DNA of 64,000 bases, taken from positions 39,094,408 through 39,158,407 of the forward strand of contig CM070904.1 of NCBI GenBank assembly GCA_036417435.1, in the 5' to 3' direction. Shown one piece after another: positions 24,001 to 39,000 of the stretch. Numbering within the stretch: the first letter of the stretch is position 1; every line of letters begins with the position of its first letter. The notes below the pieces were generated by a model, which had not been told where the DNA came from, searched no databases, and worked only from the letters and a program-made list of their open reading frames with translations. The stretch is from Inia geoffrensis. Taxonomy: Eukaryota; Chordata; Mammalia; Artiodactyla; Iniidae. The position numbers and the translations under genes were made by a program.

Positions 24001-27000
24001 AAAGAAAGCAGTAACTCGGATCTACAGGAAGAAATAAAGAGCATTGGAAATTCCCTAATAAATACAAAAGATATATTCTCCTATTTTTTTAAAACATCAG
24101 TTTGCTTAAGCAATAATTATAGCACTGTATTGTTGGGTTTGTAACATGTATCCATAATATATATGACAATATTGCACAAAAAGGGGAAGAAATGGAGCTA
24201 TATTGTATAAAATTGCTAGATTTTACCAAAATTAACCTAGCCGTGTTACTGAACCAGACTTGGGTCCATTTGTCTGTGTGCAGGCAAGCCAGTCTACTGG
24301 CACTGGGTTGTGGTGAAGGAAGGTGCAGCATTTCTTGCAGGGAGCCACGCAAGGAGTCCAGGGCAGCCAGTGCTTAAAAGACCCGAAGGCTTTCGAGGAA
24401 AGGTTTATAAAGACAGGGTGAGGGAGAGGGTGGTTTGTGGGGTGTGTGATCAGCTCGTGGACATTCTTCTGATTGGTTGGTAGTGAGGTAATTTGAAGTC
24501 AGCATCATCAACCTTCTGCTTCCAACCAGTCTGGGCCCTACATGGCCACAGACAGTTAACTTCTCCCACCTGGTGGGGGTTTCAGTATCTTCAAAACAGC
24601 TCAAAGGATGTGGCTCAGAATATTTAAATCCTCCTCCCTTGAGGAATTAAAGGTCCTTGATTTTGTTTATGGCTAAACTATTACTATTTTATCTTGCTTG
24701 ATTGCTTTCCTTTCTGCATTTTCTCACTTCTCTGATTAAATTTATTCTTTGACTAAAGTTTTTCTACAGACAGAAGGTAGGCAGAGGACATGGGTAGGAG
24801 TCCTGTTCCAGGAAGGGCCCAGAGCGTCCTGCTTGGTTATAGTAGATTATAAATTAAAGATACAGAATGCAGTATGAAGGATCATTGGGGGAGAACATTG
24901 AAAAAAAGCAGTTGTTTATTGAACACTTCCTTTTTCTCACTTTTTTTTTTTTTTTTTTTTTTTGTGGTACGTGGGCCTCTCACCGCTGTGGCCTCTCCCA
25001 TTGCGGAGCACAGGCTCCAGACGTGCAAGCTCAGCGGAGCGGCCACAGCTCACGGGCCCAGCCGCTACGCGGCATGTGGGATCTTCCCGGACCAGGGCAC
25101 GAACCCATGTCCCCTGCATCGGCAGGCGGACTCTCAACTACTGCGCCACCAGGGAAGCCCCTCTCAGTTACTTTTGTAGATGCTAGGGATTTAAATATGT
25201 CTAAGAAATGGTTTTGTCATTGTTTATCACCACCGTTTTTGGTGATCCATTATTTTATGCATATATTCTTTATACTGTTTGAAGAGGCTCTGAATATATT
25301 TCTTTCTAAAGTAATACATGTAAGGATTTTAAAATTGTAGCAAGCAAGAAAGAAAAAGCCATCTTAAAAGAGACAAAAGTGAGTGGTAGATTGTCCTACC
25401 TTTCTTAATTGGAGGATGTGATGTTAAGGCTCATTTATATTTAAACTTAGTATTTAGCATACATATGTAATTTGTTAGATAAAACAACTCTATTATTAAG
25501 TACTGCCATAGTGGGATTTTTATTTTTTATGTTGATGCATTTGAGGTCCGAATAAATTTAAATCGCTAAAGTAGAAGTTGTAGGAAATATAAAGATTTAT
25601 TAATGAAACTCATTATCTTACATCACATTCCCCCTTCACTTTAACCACTCTCTCCTCCACATCCTTCCCTTTTCCACATATACAAACGTGTGGGCTAAAA
25701 CATCTCATGCTTTTTTAATTTTGGTTAACTAAGCACAAAACCATGTGGAATGTGTGTTATATCCATCATATACTTTTTATGAATATGTGAGATATATATA
25801 TATGTATTTTTGTGCATTGGGGAATTTTTTAATATGGATTTTAGTATACGTATTGTTGTGATACTTTTTTCTCAGCATTTCATATAGCCTTATACCATTA
25901 AGTTCAGATTTACCTTATTTTTTTAATGATTGTTAAATTTTTCCTAGTATAGGGAGGTACTGTAATTATTTACCCATTTCTCTGCTGAAGGAGCTTAAAA
26001 TTGTTTCTGGTTTTTCACAATTAAACTATTATAATGAAGTTCATTGTACATATATCTTTGTGCATTTGTATGAATGCTTTTGTAGCATAGATATAGAGAG
26101 ATATAATTCAAATTTTGTGATTTTTTTTTTTTTTTTTTTTTTTTGCGGTACGCGGGCCTCTCACTGCTGTGGCCTCTCCCATTGCGGAGCACAGGCTCCG
26201 GACGCGCAGGCTCAGCGGCTGTGGCTCACGGGCCCAGCTGCTCTGCGGCATGTGGGATCTTCCCAGACCGGGGCACGAGCCCATGTCCCCTTCATCGGCA
26301 GGCGGACTCTCAACCACTGCGCCACCAGGGAAGCCCAAATTTTGTGAATTTTAAATATTGATAAATTTTGCCTTTTTGTCCTATGGAAATGTTTTAAGAG
26401 CTTATACCACCACCTGTGTGGCATATCCCAAACTCTTGCCAACACTGGATCTTATCAGCGTTTTATATTTTTTGCAGATTTAATAGGATGTGATATCTTT
26501 TTTTTAAAGTGATTTATTTATTTACTTATTTATTTTTTGCTGTGTTGGGTCTTCGTTTCTGTGCGAGGGTTTTCTCTAGTTGTGGTGAGTGGGGGCCACT
26601 CTTCATCGCGGTGCGTGGGCCTCTCACTGTCGTGGCCTCTCTTGTTGCGGAGCACAGGCTCCAGATGCGCAGGCTTAGTAGTTGTGGCTCACGGGCCCAG
26701 TTGCTCCGTGGCATGTGGGATCCTCCCAGACGAGGGCTCAAACCTGTGTCTCCTGCATTGGCAGGCAGACTCTCAACCACTGCGCCACCAGGGAAGCCCT
26801 TAGGTTGTGATATCTTGTTTCATTTACGTAGTCACTTTTGAGGTTGAAAACCTTTTACTAGAATTATTAGCCATTTATATTTCTTATTATTGTCAATATA
26901 TATTAGTTTTGCTTATTCTTAATTTTTTATTGTGGTGACACACAACAAAATTTACCATTTTAACCATTTTTAAGTGTACCATTCAGTGGCGTTAAGCACT

Positions 27001-30000
27001 TTCAAATTTTTTGCAGCTGTCACCACTGTCCATCTTCAGAACTTTTTCATTTTCCCATATTGAAACTCTGTATTCATTAAACAATAACTCCCCATTCCTT
27101 CCTACCCTAGCCCCTGCTAAGTACCATTCTACTTTCTGCCTCTATGAGTTTGACTACTCTATGTACCTCATATAAGTAGAATCATAAAATATTTATCCTT
27201 TTGTGACTGGCTTATTTCACTTAACATAATGTCTTCAGATTTCATCTATGTTGTAGTATGTAGTATGTAGAATGTCTTTTTTTTTTAAGGCTGAATAATA
27301 TTTCATTGTATGTATGTCCCACATTTTGTTTATCCATTCATCTGTTAATTGACAGTTGGTTTGTTTCCATCTTTTGACTATTGTGGATAATGCTGCTGTG
27401 AACATGGGTGTTCAAATATCTGTTTTGAGTCTATGCTTTTAATTCTTTTGGGTATTGGCCCAGATGTGGATTGCTGGTCATCCTGTGCTTTAAATTTTTG
27501 AAGAACCACTGTGTTCTTTTCCATAGCAGCTGTACCATTTAGCATTTCCACCAGTCATGCTCAAGCATTCTAATTTTTCCATATCCATGTCAATACTTGT
27601 TTTCTGTGTTGTTTTGCTTTTTTTGGTGGTACGCAGGCCTCTCACTGTTGTGGCCTCTCCTGTTGCGGAGCACAGGCTCCGTACGCGCAGGCTCAGCGGC
27701 CATGGCTCACGGGCCCAGCCGCTCTGCGGCATGTGGGATTCTCCCGGACCGGGGCACGAACCCGAATCCCCTGTATCGGCAGGCGGACTCTCAAGCACTG
27801 CGCCACCAGGAAAGCCCTGTTTTGCTTTTTTAATGATAGCCATTCTAATAGATGTGAAGTAGTATCTTGTGGTTTTGATTTACATTTCCCTAATAATTAG
27901 TAGTGTTGGCTACATCTTTTCATGTGCTTATTTGCAATCTGTACATCTTCTTCAGAGTAATGTCTATTGAAATCCTTTGTCCATTTTTTTTTTTTGGCGT
28001 GGTACGCGGGACTCTCACTGTTGTGGCCTCTCCCGTTGTGGAGCACAGGCTCTGGACGCGCAGGCTCAGCGGCCATGGCTCACGGGCCCAGCCACTCCGC
28101 GGCATGTGGGATCTTCCCGGACTGGGGCATGAACCCGTGTCCCCTGCATCGGCAGGCAGACTCTCAACCACTGCGCCACCAGGGAAGCCCCCCTTTGTCC
28201 ATTTTTTAATGTTTTGTTGATTTTGCTCATTTTTTAAAGCTCCCACCTAATGTTTGTTTACTTGATGAAGGCATGATCTCAGGCTCAAGTAGTTCTAGTG
28301 GGGAAAGTAAATCAATGATTTATATTGATCTTTTAAAAAAATTAATTCCTCGTTACTGCTACTAGGAGGCTTAGCAAGTGTAATCAGTTTTCTTGACAAA
28401 GCCAGTGTGCATAAAAACAACCTTTTTTTTTTGTAAGGTATAATTGATATATAATATATTAGTTTCAGGTGTACAACATAATGATTTGGTATTTGTATGT
28501 ATCGTGAAACGATCACCATAGTAAGTCCTGTTATTATCTGTTAGCATACACAGTTACAATTTTTTTCTTGTGATGAGAACTTTTAAGATTTATTCTCTTA
28601 GCAACTTGCAAATATGCAGTACAGTATTATTAACTATAGTCACCATGCTGTACATTACATTGCCATGACTTACTTTATAACTGGAAATTTGTACCTTTTG
28701 ATCCTTTCACCCATTTCGAACACCTCTGACACGCCACCTCTGGGAGCCAACAATCTGTTGTCTGTATCTATGACCTAGGTGTTTTTTTTGTTTTTTTTAA
28801 ATTTGTTTTGTTTTGTTTTGTTTTGATTCCATATGTAAGTGAGATCATGTTATTTTGTCTTTCTCTGTCTGACTTGTTTCAATTAGCATAATGTCCTCAA
28901 GTCCATCCATGTTGTTGCAAATGGTAAGATTTCATCCTTTTCTATGACCGAATAATATTCCATTGTATATGTATACCACATTTTTTTATACATTCATCCA
29001 TCAATGGATACTTAAGTTGTTTCCATATCTTGGCTATTGTAAATAATGCTGCACTGAACATGGGGGTGCATATATCTTTTTGAATTAGTTTTTGTTTTCT
29101 TTGGATAAACACCCAGAAATAGAATTGCTGGATCATATGGTAGCTGTGTTTAAAATTTTTTTGAAGGCACCTCCATACTATTTTTCCTGCTGGCTGCACC
29201 AATTTACATTCCCACCAGGGTTCCCTTTTTTTAATATCCTTGCCAGTACTTGTTTTTCTTTTTTAAAAATTTTACTTATTTATTTTTAGCTGCATTGTGT
29301 CTTCGTTGCCTCTTGCAGGCTTTCTCTAGTTGTGGCGAGTGAGAGCTACTCTTCTTTCTGGTGCGCGGGCTTCTCATTGCAGTGGTTTCTCTTGTTGCAG
29401 AGCATGGGATTTAGGTGCGCGGGCTTCAGTAGTTGTGGCACGTGGGCTCAGTAATCGTGGCTTGTGGGCCGTAGAGCGCAGGCTCAGTAGTTGTGGCACG
29501 CGGGCTTAGTTGCTCCGCGGCGTGTGGGATCTTCCCAGACCAGGGCTCGAACCCATGTCCCCTGCATTGGCGGGCGGTTTCTTAACCACTGTGCCACCAG
29601 GGAACCCCTTGTTTTTCTTTTCTTTTTGATGATAGCCACTCTGAAAGGTATAAGGTGATTTTTCATTGTGGTTTTGATTTACATTTCCTGATGATTAGTG
29701 ATGTTGAGCATCTTTTCATGTACATGTCAACCACTTGTATATATTGATCTCTTAATGATAATAGAAAAAATACATTCCAAATCCAAGAAGAGAGCATATT
29801 TAACCGGGGTAATGGGGTGGTATTTGAGATAAATCTTCAAAAAAAGAATCCATTGCTATTCTGTGATGGCAGTTGAGTGTAAGGGAAACATTCCAGGTAA
29901 TGGAAACAAAGTACTGATCAGTAGGGGAGATGAACCTTTGAAAAGAAGGTACAAAAAGTATATATAATGCAATCTTTTTTGAGGATAGGATGAGTAAATG

Positions 30001-33000
30001 GATGGATGGAATAGTTCTGGAAGAATGACCAAGAAACTGTTGTCAGTGGTTTCATTCTAGGGCCTGGGGATACCAAGGCAAAATATTGTTTTGTTTCCTT
30101 TCTTCCAAGGACATTAAGAAAAGAAAGAAGAAAACTGTATTTAAAGACCATTAGAGCTTAAAAATCACAGCCCTGGATTCTTTCCAGTATTTGATGCTGC
30201 TTCTACATAACTAATTTTGATTTCAGGGGTAGGAGGGTGGAGGTGAGGTGAGAAGATGAAATAAATTTTTGCCATCTAAACAGTTATCAGATTATGGGTT
30301 GGCCTTTAAATTTTTTTTTTTTTTTTTTTTTTGCGGTACGCGGGCCTCTCACTGCCGTGGCCTCTCCCGCTGCGGAGCACGGACTCCGGACGTGCAGGCT
30401 CAGTGGCCATGGCTCAAGGGCCCAGTCGCTCCACGGCATGTGTGATCTTCCTGGACTGGGGCACAAACCCATGTCCCCTGCATCGGCAGACAGACTCTCA
30501 ACCACTGCGCCACCAGGGAAGCCCGCCCTAAAATGTTTTAAATCTTTTTTTATTTATTGCTGTTTGGGGGGATTTCTTGAGAATGTTCATAAAAATAAGC
30601 ATTCATAACTGTTTACATAGAGTTAAAATAAATTAGGCAAATGAGTAATGCCTTTTATAAATTTATTTTAAAAATATTATTAAATACAAATACATTGGGG
30701 AGTGAATAGGGTAGGAATTTTCAGGATGCAAGATCACCAGTTTGACCTTAACATTTTTGTAAATTTTGGCTACAAATCTGTGGTTTTTAAAGGACTTGTC
30801 AACTAAATGAGAAGTTTTCATTACTGTGGGATACTGAAGCAAGAGTAAGCCATTTTCTGATAATTTTGTGATTCCTATCTAATATGTTATTGACTAAAAG
30901 AATATAAGAATTCCTTAATTAGGATACTAGAGTAAACCGTGTTCTCAGCACAAGTACATCATGGCTAATAATTCTTTTCCTGACATTTAGGGAATCAATT
31001 AAACTTTATCTTTCCACATTAGTGGACTTAATGTTATCTGTTAATTAACGCAAGATGTCAGTGCTGGCTTTCATCTTTTATTTTTGAAAGCTAACTTTTA
31101 AGACAAACCTGTTATTTAATGTTTTTTCTTTGTGATTTCAGTAAACTGCTCCTAATTTGTAAAGAATAGAGAGAAAATAGTAGATGAATGATGGAAATTT
31201 TTCACCAAATGAAGGAAATCCAGGTTGTTATAGACTCAATTGCCATTTAAGAAAGAAAGAAAGACCTGTAGTTCAAGCCTAACCTTCCTTCAGGGAAACT
31301 TTTTCATGTTTCTCAAATAATAAATTTTTGTATTCTGACATTTTCCCCTGTTTAATGGCAGTTATTATTATTTTTTTTTTTTTTAAGGTATGGACTCCGA
31401 GAGTTTGTGGTGATCGCCCCTGCCGCAAATAATGATGCTGTTCTCAGTGAATCTAAGTGCAATCTTCTTCTGAGTTCTGTGTCTGTTGCTTTGGGAAACA
31501 CTGGCTGGTAGGTGGACATTTGGAAAAACCTTGAGATGAGTTTAAGAACTATTCTAAATTATAATTTATGAGGGAAAATGATTACTGTTAGGTTTTTGAT
31601 TATGATTAATATTAGTACTTGTACATTATTATATTGGAATAAGGTATATAAGGACAAACTCAACAAAACCTTTAGGGAAAGCATTTCTAAAGGGAAACTT
31701 AATGAAATATTATATGAATATTTAAAATGGAGAATAAATTGTACTGTTTTGGTATTTTGCTTCCAAATGTTTAGTTTATTTAAATTTTGGTGCAAAATCT
31801 AATTTTAAAACTTGATGACAGAGCATCCCCTTGTTTAGCCTCAGCTAGGAACATGCATTCAGGTAACTCAAAATTTTTGTTTCTCTGCACACGTCTTCAA
31901 ATGCTTTGAAAGTGCTACGAGTATTGATTTTGAGATTACAAATAGATTTTAGTGAGTAGGTTAATTTGCAGTTATGGAAATCTTTGAATAAGGAGGATAA
32001 CTATGTCCTCAAATGATAAAGTACAAAATAATTCACCACTAGTGTGGGTTTAATTTATATTGCTTAATACCTGTGAATCAAGTTTTATTATGATCTTGGA
32101 AAGCCTCATATGACAGGATCACTTTTATTCAAGAAAATTTTTATTCTGCTTTTTTATGATTTTCAGCCATTTTAAAATAGTTTTCTGACTACAAAGTGCC
32201 ACTAAGTGATAATTTCTTCAGTTTATTAGTGTAAGGAGAAAAGGAACTAAGAGTGTCTTTGTTTTAAATATAAGTCTGTGGGGCTTCCCTGGTGGCGCAG
32301 TGGTTGAGAGTCCGCCTACTGATGCAGGGGACACGGGTTCGTGCCCCGGTCCGGGAAGATCCCACATGCTTAGGAGCGGCTTGGGCCCGTGAGCCATGGC
32401 CGCTGAGCCTGCGCGTCCGGAGCCTGTGCTCCGCAACGGGAGAGGCCGCAACAGTGAGACGCCCGCGTACAGCAAAAAAAAAATAAGTCTGTGGAGTATT
32501 CCTTGTTTAGTGCTTTTAAATAGTTGAGATTAAAATAACATAATAGTGGAAAAACTTGAGATTTAGGAGTTATTCAGTGTTTAGTGAACTTACAGTCTGT
32601 TCCTTTTTAATTATGCCCTATAGCCAAGTGCCACTCTTCGTGCAAATTCATCAGAAATGGCGAAGAATGTATGTGGGAGAATGTCAGGGTCCTGGTGTCC
32701 GAACTGATTTTGAAATGGTTCATCTTCGAAAAGTGCCAAATCAGTACACTCATTTATCAGGTCTGCTGGATATCTTCAAATCAAAGATTGTGAGTTGGCA
32801 TTGATACTTTCAGTCTTATAAAAGCAGTAATTTGGTAATTTTATTGATTACATAGAAATATTTCTAATGTTGAAATGTACTTACTTAGAAGAAAGATGTA
32901 ATTGACTACATAAATTACTGTGTATGTTTAAACAAAGAGTCCAATTAGATTTTTAGTGTACTAATGCTCTGATTTTGTTTGTTCAGTTTGTTAACATTTA

Positions 33001-36000
33001 TCTCCTATGTTATTAACTCTTTATACTCCTTTTCCTCTAATAGTAATGTTGCCAACCTCACCACATGAGTGAGCTTCAGCGTAGTTGCTTGTTCAGGGCT
33101 CTAACTATGAGTAACTGAGATGTGAACTCTTTGGGTTCTGAATTGTTTTTTTTCCCCCAAGGGTCTATTTAATTTGATGTTTAAGAGTAATCAGGCTTAT
33201 ATCCTATGACTGAGAGCAGCAGGGCTGAATTGGATGTGCTCAGTATATCTATGGTGTTCTTTAAAAACACTATCACAGAGATATGGATGATTTGCCTGTG
33301 CTACTCTGGGGGAAGAATTAGGGTCTAGATTGAGGAGCTATTTGTGAATACCTCTAGAAAAGAGAGCAAAACAAGGTAAGTGGTGGAAGGGATTCTCCAC
33401 TTAGAGAAGTAGTCCCCTTGAGTGATTAAGTTGACACCCATTACACTAAAAGTGATCAAACTTGATTAACAAACTGATATTAGATATCTCCTGGTAGGGT
33501 ACATTGAATAGGATATATCATCTGTGTTGCATTCCTGCTAAAAATGTTTAACATAAATTGAAACATGAGGAAACAATCACATATTTCCAAAATGAGCCGT
33601 ATTTTACAAAGTAAAAGCCTAGACTCTTTAAAACTGTCAGTACCATGATAGGCAAAACAAAGGCTGGGAGCTGTTAAGCCTAAAGGAGACTGAAGTGACA
33701 TAACATGCATGATCCTTGATCAAAACAAAATAGCCACAGAGGACACAATTGGGACAGGTGGGGCAATTTTAATATGGACTATATGTTAGAAAATAGTATC
33801 AGTATTAAACTTCTTGAGTGTGATAACCCTTGTTCATAGGAATTACATGCTGAAGTATTTAGGGGTGAATTGCCATGATGCCTACAACTTACTTGCAGAG
33901 GTTCAGCCAAAAAAATTATTTATGTAAATATATGATAGTATGTGCGTGTATCAAAATGTTAATTGGTGAGCTTGGTGAAAGTCATACTGGTATTCATTAC
34001 GCTAGCTTTGCAACCTTTCTGATGGTTTGCAAATTTTGAAAAGGAAAAAAATGTGAGAAAAAACGCTGAAATGTCTTTTTTAACATACATTGTTTGTAGA
34101 AAGATATTTAGGATTAGAATTTAATTTCATAAAAAATGTTTTCAATTTTGAGGCCATAAATAGCAGGGTGGTAGGATTATCACCACCCAGATAAATCCGT
34201 TTGATATTTTAAAAAAAAGTCTGCATATACTGGGTTAAGAAATTTAAGTAAAAACTTCTCTATACCCTTCGTCCCTTTCCTCAAAATAACTATTGTTAGC
34301 TGTTTCTTGTGATTATCTCTATTAAAAAAAGCATAGAAGCATATCTTTTAGAAAGTTCCATGTCTCTATGTAACTTTTTTTCAGAACCTTTCTGGACTTT
34401 GAAATGCTTTAAGTACTGCTTAATTCTGTTGCTTTGAGAAATCTTTGAAAATGTCAAGTATGCGTTATTTCTACCCCATTAGTTTTACTTTGTTCTCACC
34501 AGAAGTCTTCAATTATATTTAATTATTTTAGATCAAATTCTAGTTAGATGCAAATATTAATGCTTTATTCCTCTTCTTAAAAAACATTAGTGAATGTTAT
34601 TTTCATGGATCTTTTACGTCACTCTTTTATGTTACTCAACTTCTCTTTACTGAAACTGGGGACCACCTTGATCTGTGGAGCCTGACTTTCATTATGACTA
34701 TTAACTGTACTTTAAAAAAAAAGTGTTCCTAATCAGTGTATCACATCATCTGTCAGAACTTTCACAAACCTCTTGTCTAAATATGAAACGTTTCTCAGAG
34801 TTGATTTGATAGAGTTGAACTTAAGATAATTGAGACCTGGTTTGGGTACTTTAGTCGTTTTACATAGTTAAAGCTACCCAATATGTGGCTCTCTTATACT
34901 TTCTTTATAAAGCTATCTTTATAAATATTACTCTTTAAATCTACTAGAAGTGTTCCAAGGCACTCACCCTCCACTGGCAGTTAATTTCATTTTCATGTGG
35001 ATCTAATTATTAGAAAAGGCTTTATTGGCAGGGTGGCAGCAGAGGGTGGTTGTCCTTGGAATCACATAAAATTTAAGTTTAAATCCTCTGTTGCCATATA
35101 ATCCTCTAAGTATTTGAAAACTCTCTCATACCCTAGTCTTTCCTTTTTCAGTTTAGACATTCTTCATTCTATCAGGTGTTCCTTATATTTCATAGTTTTA
35201 TATTCTGATTGTTGTTTTGGGATATTTGTCTTTTTTAGAACTACATTTCTTCATGTTCTGGGGAAATTTTGTTTGCAGGCTCATTTTGAATGAAGGCTTT
35301 ATTTACAGTTTTTAACTTTCTCTCCCATCCTCTCTAGTGGTTTTGTAATTTTGTGGTTGCTCCTTACCTGCAGAATATATCAGACACTGGTCTTAAAATG
35401 GTGTTTGGAGCCTTTTGCTCCATATTGATATTGGGGTATTGCACATTGAGTCTTGGACTCATTGGATTGCTTGCTTGGGTCATGAGAGTGGGTTTGTCCC
35501 CCACTCAGACAACTTTCCCTAGCCCCATACCTTCCAACAAAGCCACTGCACGAAGCAGGAGTGCCCTGCCCCAGGGTCTGCCTTAAGCCGAGAGTCTTAC
35601 CAGTACCCTCATTCTCGGCGGAGTACTTTTGGTTCCATTTAATGCAGTCTGTAATCCTGGCTCTCAGTGCCTTAGTCTGCGTGTGGAACTCAGCAAGCAT
35701 ATGCCTTGAGCCCCATTTAACACTTTGGATTTTCTGTACCTTTTCTAAGGCCCACAAAGATATTTATGTCATGTTTGGTCCTAGACATTTCTTTTTGGTC
35801 ATCTCTTTCTGTATTTGTCTACATTGCTATGTGACTGGAGTGGAGGTTATGTGTCAAAGTGACCTTGTTATGGTTTCTAGATCATTTACACCCAATTACA
35901 GGTGAACGCTCATTTGATATCTAGACCTGAGTAAAAAATAAATATTCCTGACCAGCCAGAATCTTACCTTGCTTGTCTAGGACACAGCAGCCCAAAACTG

Positions 36001-39000
36001 AATTAGCTTTTTTTTTTGGCAGCTACCTTATTTTGTGACTTGAGATTGAGTTTGTATTCAGTTAAAGTTACTAATGACATTTATAGATGCTGCTGCTGAG
36101 CTAAATGTCTCTTTATTCCTCCTGACCAGCAATATCAGCAACACTTGGAAACTGGGTAGATATGCAGAATACTATTGAATCTACATTTTCACAAGCTTAC
36201 TAGGTCATTCCTATGCATATTTAGGTCCTATTCCACATTAATATAGGTTAACCATTATTAAGGGAAGCTGAGATTGTGGGATGTTTGGATGATATTATTA
36301 ATTTTTATGATTTTTAATGAATGTAAAGATCTAAATTTTCTGATTCATTAATATAAACGACATGAGTGGCCGTTTGTCACAGTCTAAAATTCTGGTTAAA
36401 TATTTAAGACTGGCTTTAATTTGAGTTTATTTTCATTTAAAAGAAAGAAAAGACATCATCTTCTCAAACCTAGTGTTACACTTTATATAATAGTTTTACC
36501 TTATTTTAAAAATGAGTCACACTTTTTTCCATATTCAACATGGCTGAAGGGAATAGTAAGAAATTTGTTTGTATAATTAAAATTGTATAAGATATTTTGA
36601 AAGAGCACTTTACATAGTAAAATTTAATATCTCTTTTCCTGGTAGTAGTTTAAACAGCTTTATTTTAATGTAATTTGCTTTCTGCCATTAATTCATCTCT
36701 TGAGCTTTTAAGCTGTGAGAATTTCTCCCATGAAAATGATTTCCTAAATTCTGCACCTTTGGCTCTAATAACTTAGTGACTTTGTTTTCCTTTTTAATGG
36801 CTAGAATATCATACATTTTTCATGGCTAGAATGTGCGTGCCATATCTAACACTGTAATCTGATAATCCACATTTCATGAAGGTAGTAATTTATCTATTCC
36901 ACTAGTTTGAAATTTGGTTCTGGTATTTACAAGGGTACTAACATTTACATGGTATTGTCTTTGCATTTATTTCCTAGGGATGTACTTTAACTCCATTGCC
37001 TCCAGTTAGTATTGCTATACGGTTTACCTATGTACTTCAGGATTGGCAGCAGTATTTTTGGCCTCAGCAGCCTCCAGGTGAGATAATTTAGAACTATATT
37101 TAACTTACTGAATATAAATGGAGAGAAAATACATTCAGAAATTAAAACTATTTAACAATGTGTTTCAAGTGTTTGAAATATTTGTAACTCATTTTAAATG
37201 TAATATTGCTGATTTCATTGCCTTTATCATTTTTTTTTCTCTTAAAAAAAGCTGTGTAGGTTGTTCTAGAGACAGAATTATTCTATACTTGACAATCTGG
37301 TTTTTTTTTTTTTTTTTTTGGCGGTACGTGGGCCTCTCACTGTTGTGGCCTCTCCCATTGCAGAGCACAGGCTCCGGATGTGCAGGCTCAGCGGCCATGG
37401 CTCATGGGCCCAGCCGCTCTGCGGCATGTGGGATTTTCCCCGACTGGGGCACGAACCCATGTACCCTGCATTGGCAGGCGGACTCTCAACCACTGCGCCA
37501 CCGGGGAAGCCCTGGCAATCTGTTTTTGAAAGCTAATATTATTTATAAAGCATTCTCTTGCCGTGGTACATCGTGTGCTGCAAATTAGTACGTAATGAGT
37601 AAAATGTCTGCTTTCAGAATATAATAAGAGAAGCCACCCTCATAGGCTGCGAACAGACACGCACAGAACCTTATAGAGAGTAGAGTTTGAAGAAGAGGGC
37701 TAAATAAGGAAAGCAGAAAAGAGAAAAAGGTGTATATACATATACACTTATGCTGGGAAGAGCTGTAGAATATTTTACTTTAACTTGCATTTTTGTAAAA
37801 CTGTGATTAAAATCATTTCACCTACTTAACCATTGATATACTGATTCATTAACAGTCATTAATTATTAGCCTATAATAGGCTGGCTCTGCCAGGACACAG
37901 ATATGAACAGACATTATCTAAGTTCTAGAAAAGCTCAGCCCTGGTGGACATTTAGCTTAATTAAGTGAGGTTTAGGTTCCTGGATGTTTCTCTCACAAAA
38001 AGTGCAATTATATCCAAGCCTATCTAATAAGAGATTTAATATAAACTTATAAAATAATTATAAGGATTTTACTAGCCTGAAAACATTTTCCATTCTACCT
38101 TCCTCAAAGAGAAATAAATTATAATAAAATAATATTCTTTACTGTTTATTTCTGTTCCAAAATGGTTGGTTTGTTTATGAGATTGAAAATAGTAAATTGA
38201 TAACCTTGGGATGATACTAAAATTAATGTAGTACATTTAGCTTTTGGTGGTTATATATACTAGTACTGTTTTATTTTATATACCGCTGAATAATTTGAAA
38301 GTAATGTGCAATAAAAGAACTCTAAACTACAGCAGAGGGAAATAAAAGCTAAGCTGAGATTTATATTAGAAGACTCAAATGTTTGTTTTGGTAATTTTAG
38401 TTTCCAGACAACAGTATGCCTTTGTTAATGTTCTATTGCTAGTTTTTTAAAATGGGCATGAAAATATTAACCTTCTTTCTCAGTGGATTGAAAACCATAT
38501 GAATTTTTAATATTTTCTCTTCGAAAGGGAAGGGACTGAACATGTAATATGAGCCAGACACTGTGCCTGGCATTTTATATACTGTTTCAGGTAATTCCCA
38601 TTTACCTATGAGACAAGTATTATTATCTTTCTTAGAGAACAAAAGTAACTGGCCCAAGGCCACATGGTCACCAGGTGATAAAGTTCACATTTAAATCCTG
38701 GTCAAACTCCAAGTCCCATCATCCTTTCATTCTACAGTGTAGCTTTTCAACTTTTAATTTGACTAAAAGTTTTGTACAGTTATAGTCTATTAATAATTTT
38801 TAGCTTACTGGTTTAAAAAATGTGCTTAGGACTTCCCTGGTGGTCCAGTGGTTAAGACTCCGTGCTTCCACTGCAGGGGAGGCATGGGTTCAATCCCTGG
38901 TCAGGGAACTAAGATCCTGCATGCAGTGCGGTGTGGCCAAAAAAAAAAAAAAAAGTGCTTATTACAAATTTTGAAGCTCTTAATTCACATCTTATAGTAA

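Larger units (their letters stand above)
26905..28235 (-). mobile_element. Old L1 3' portion, antisense, with two SINEs
   Basis: Complement of the L1 3' UTR and ORF2 end: AAAATTTACCATTTTAACC, AACTCCCCATTCCTTCC, GGCTGAATAATATTTCATTG, TTGCTGGTCATCCTGTGC. Continuity is broken by SINEs at 27625 and 27994. Confidence 0.85.

Noticed and set aside
20125..24838. Two related LTRs about 4.1 kb apart in the same orientation, like a provirus
   Set aside because: The interval holds a MaLR LTR, unassigned sequence and an L1 ORF1 region, with no retroviral genes. They are separate solo LTRs.
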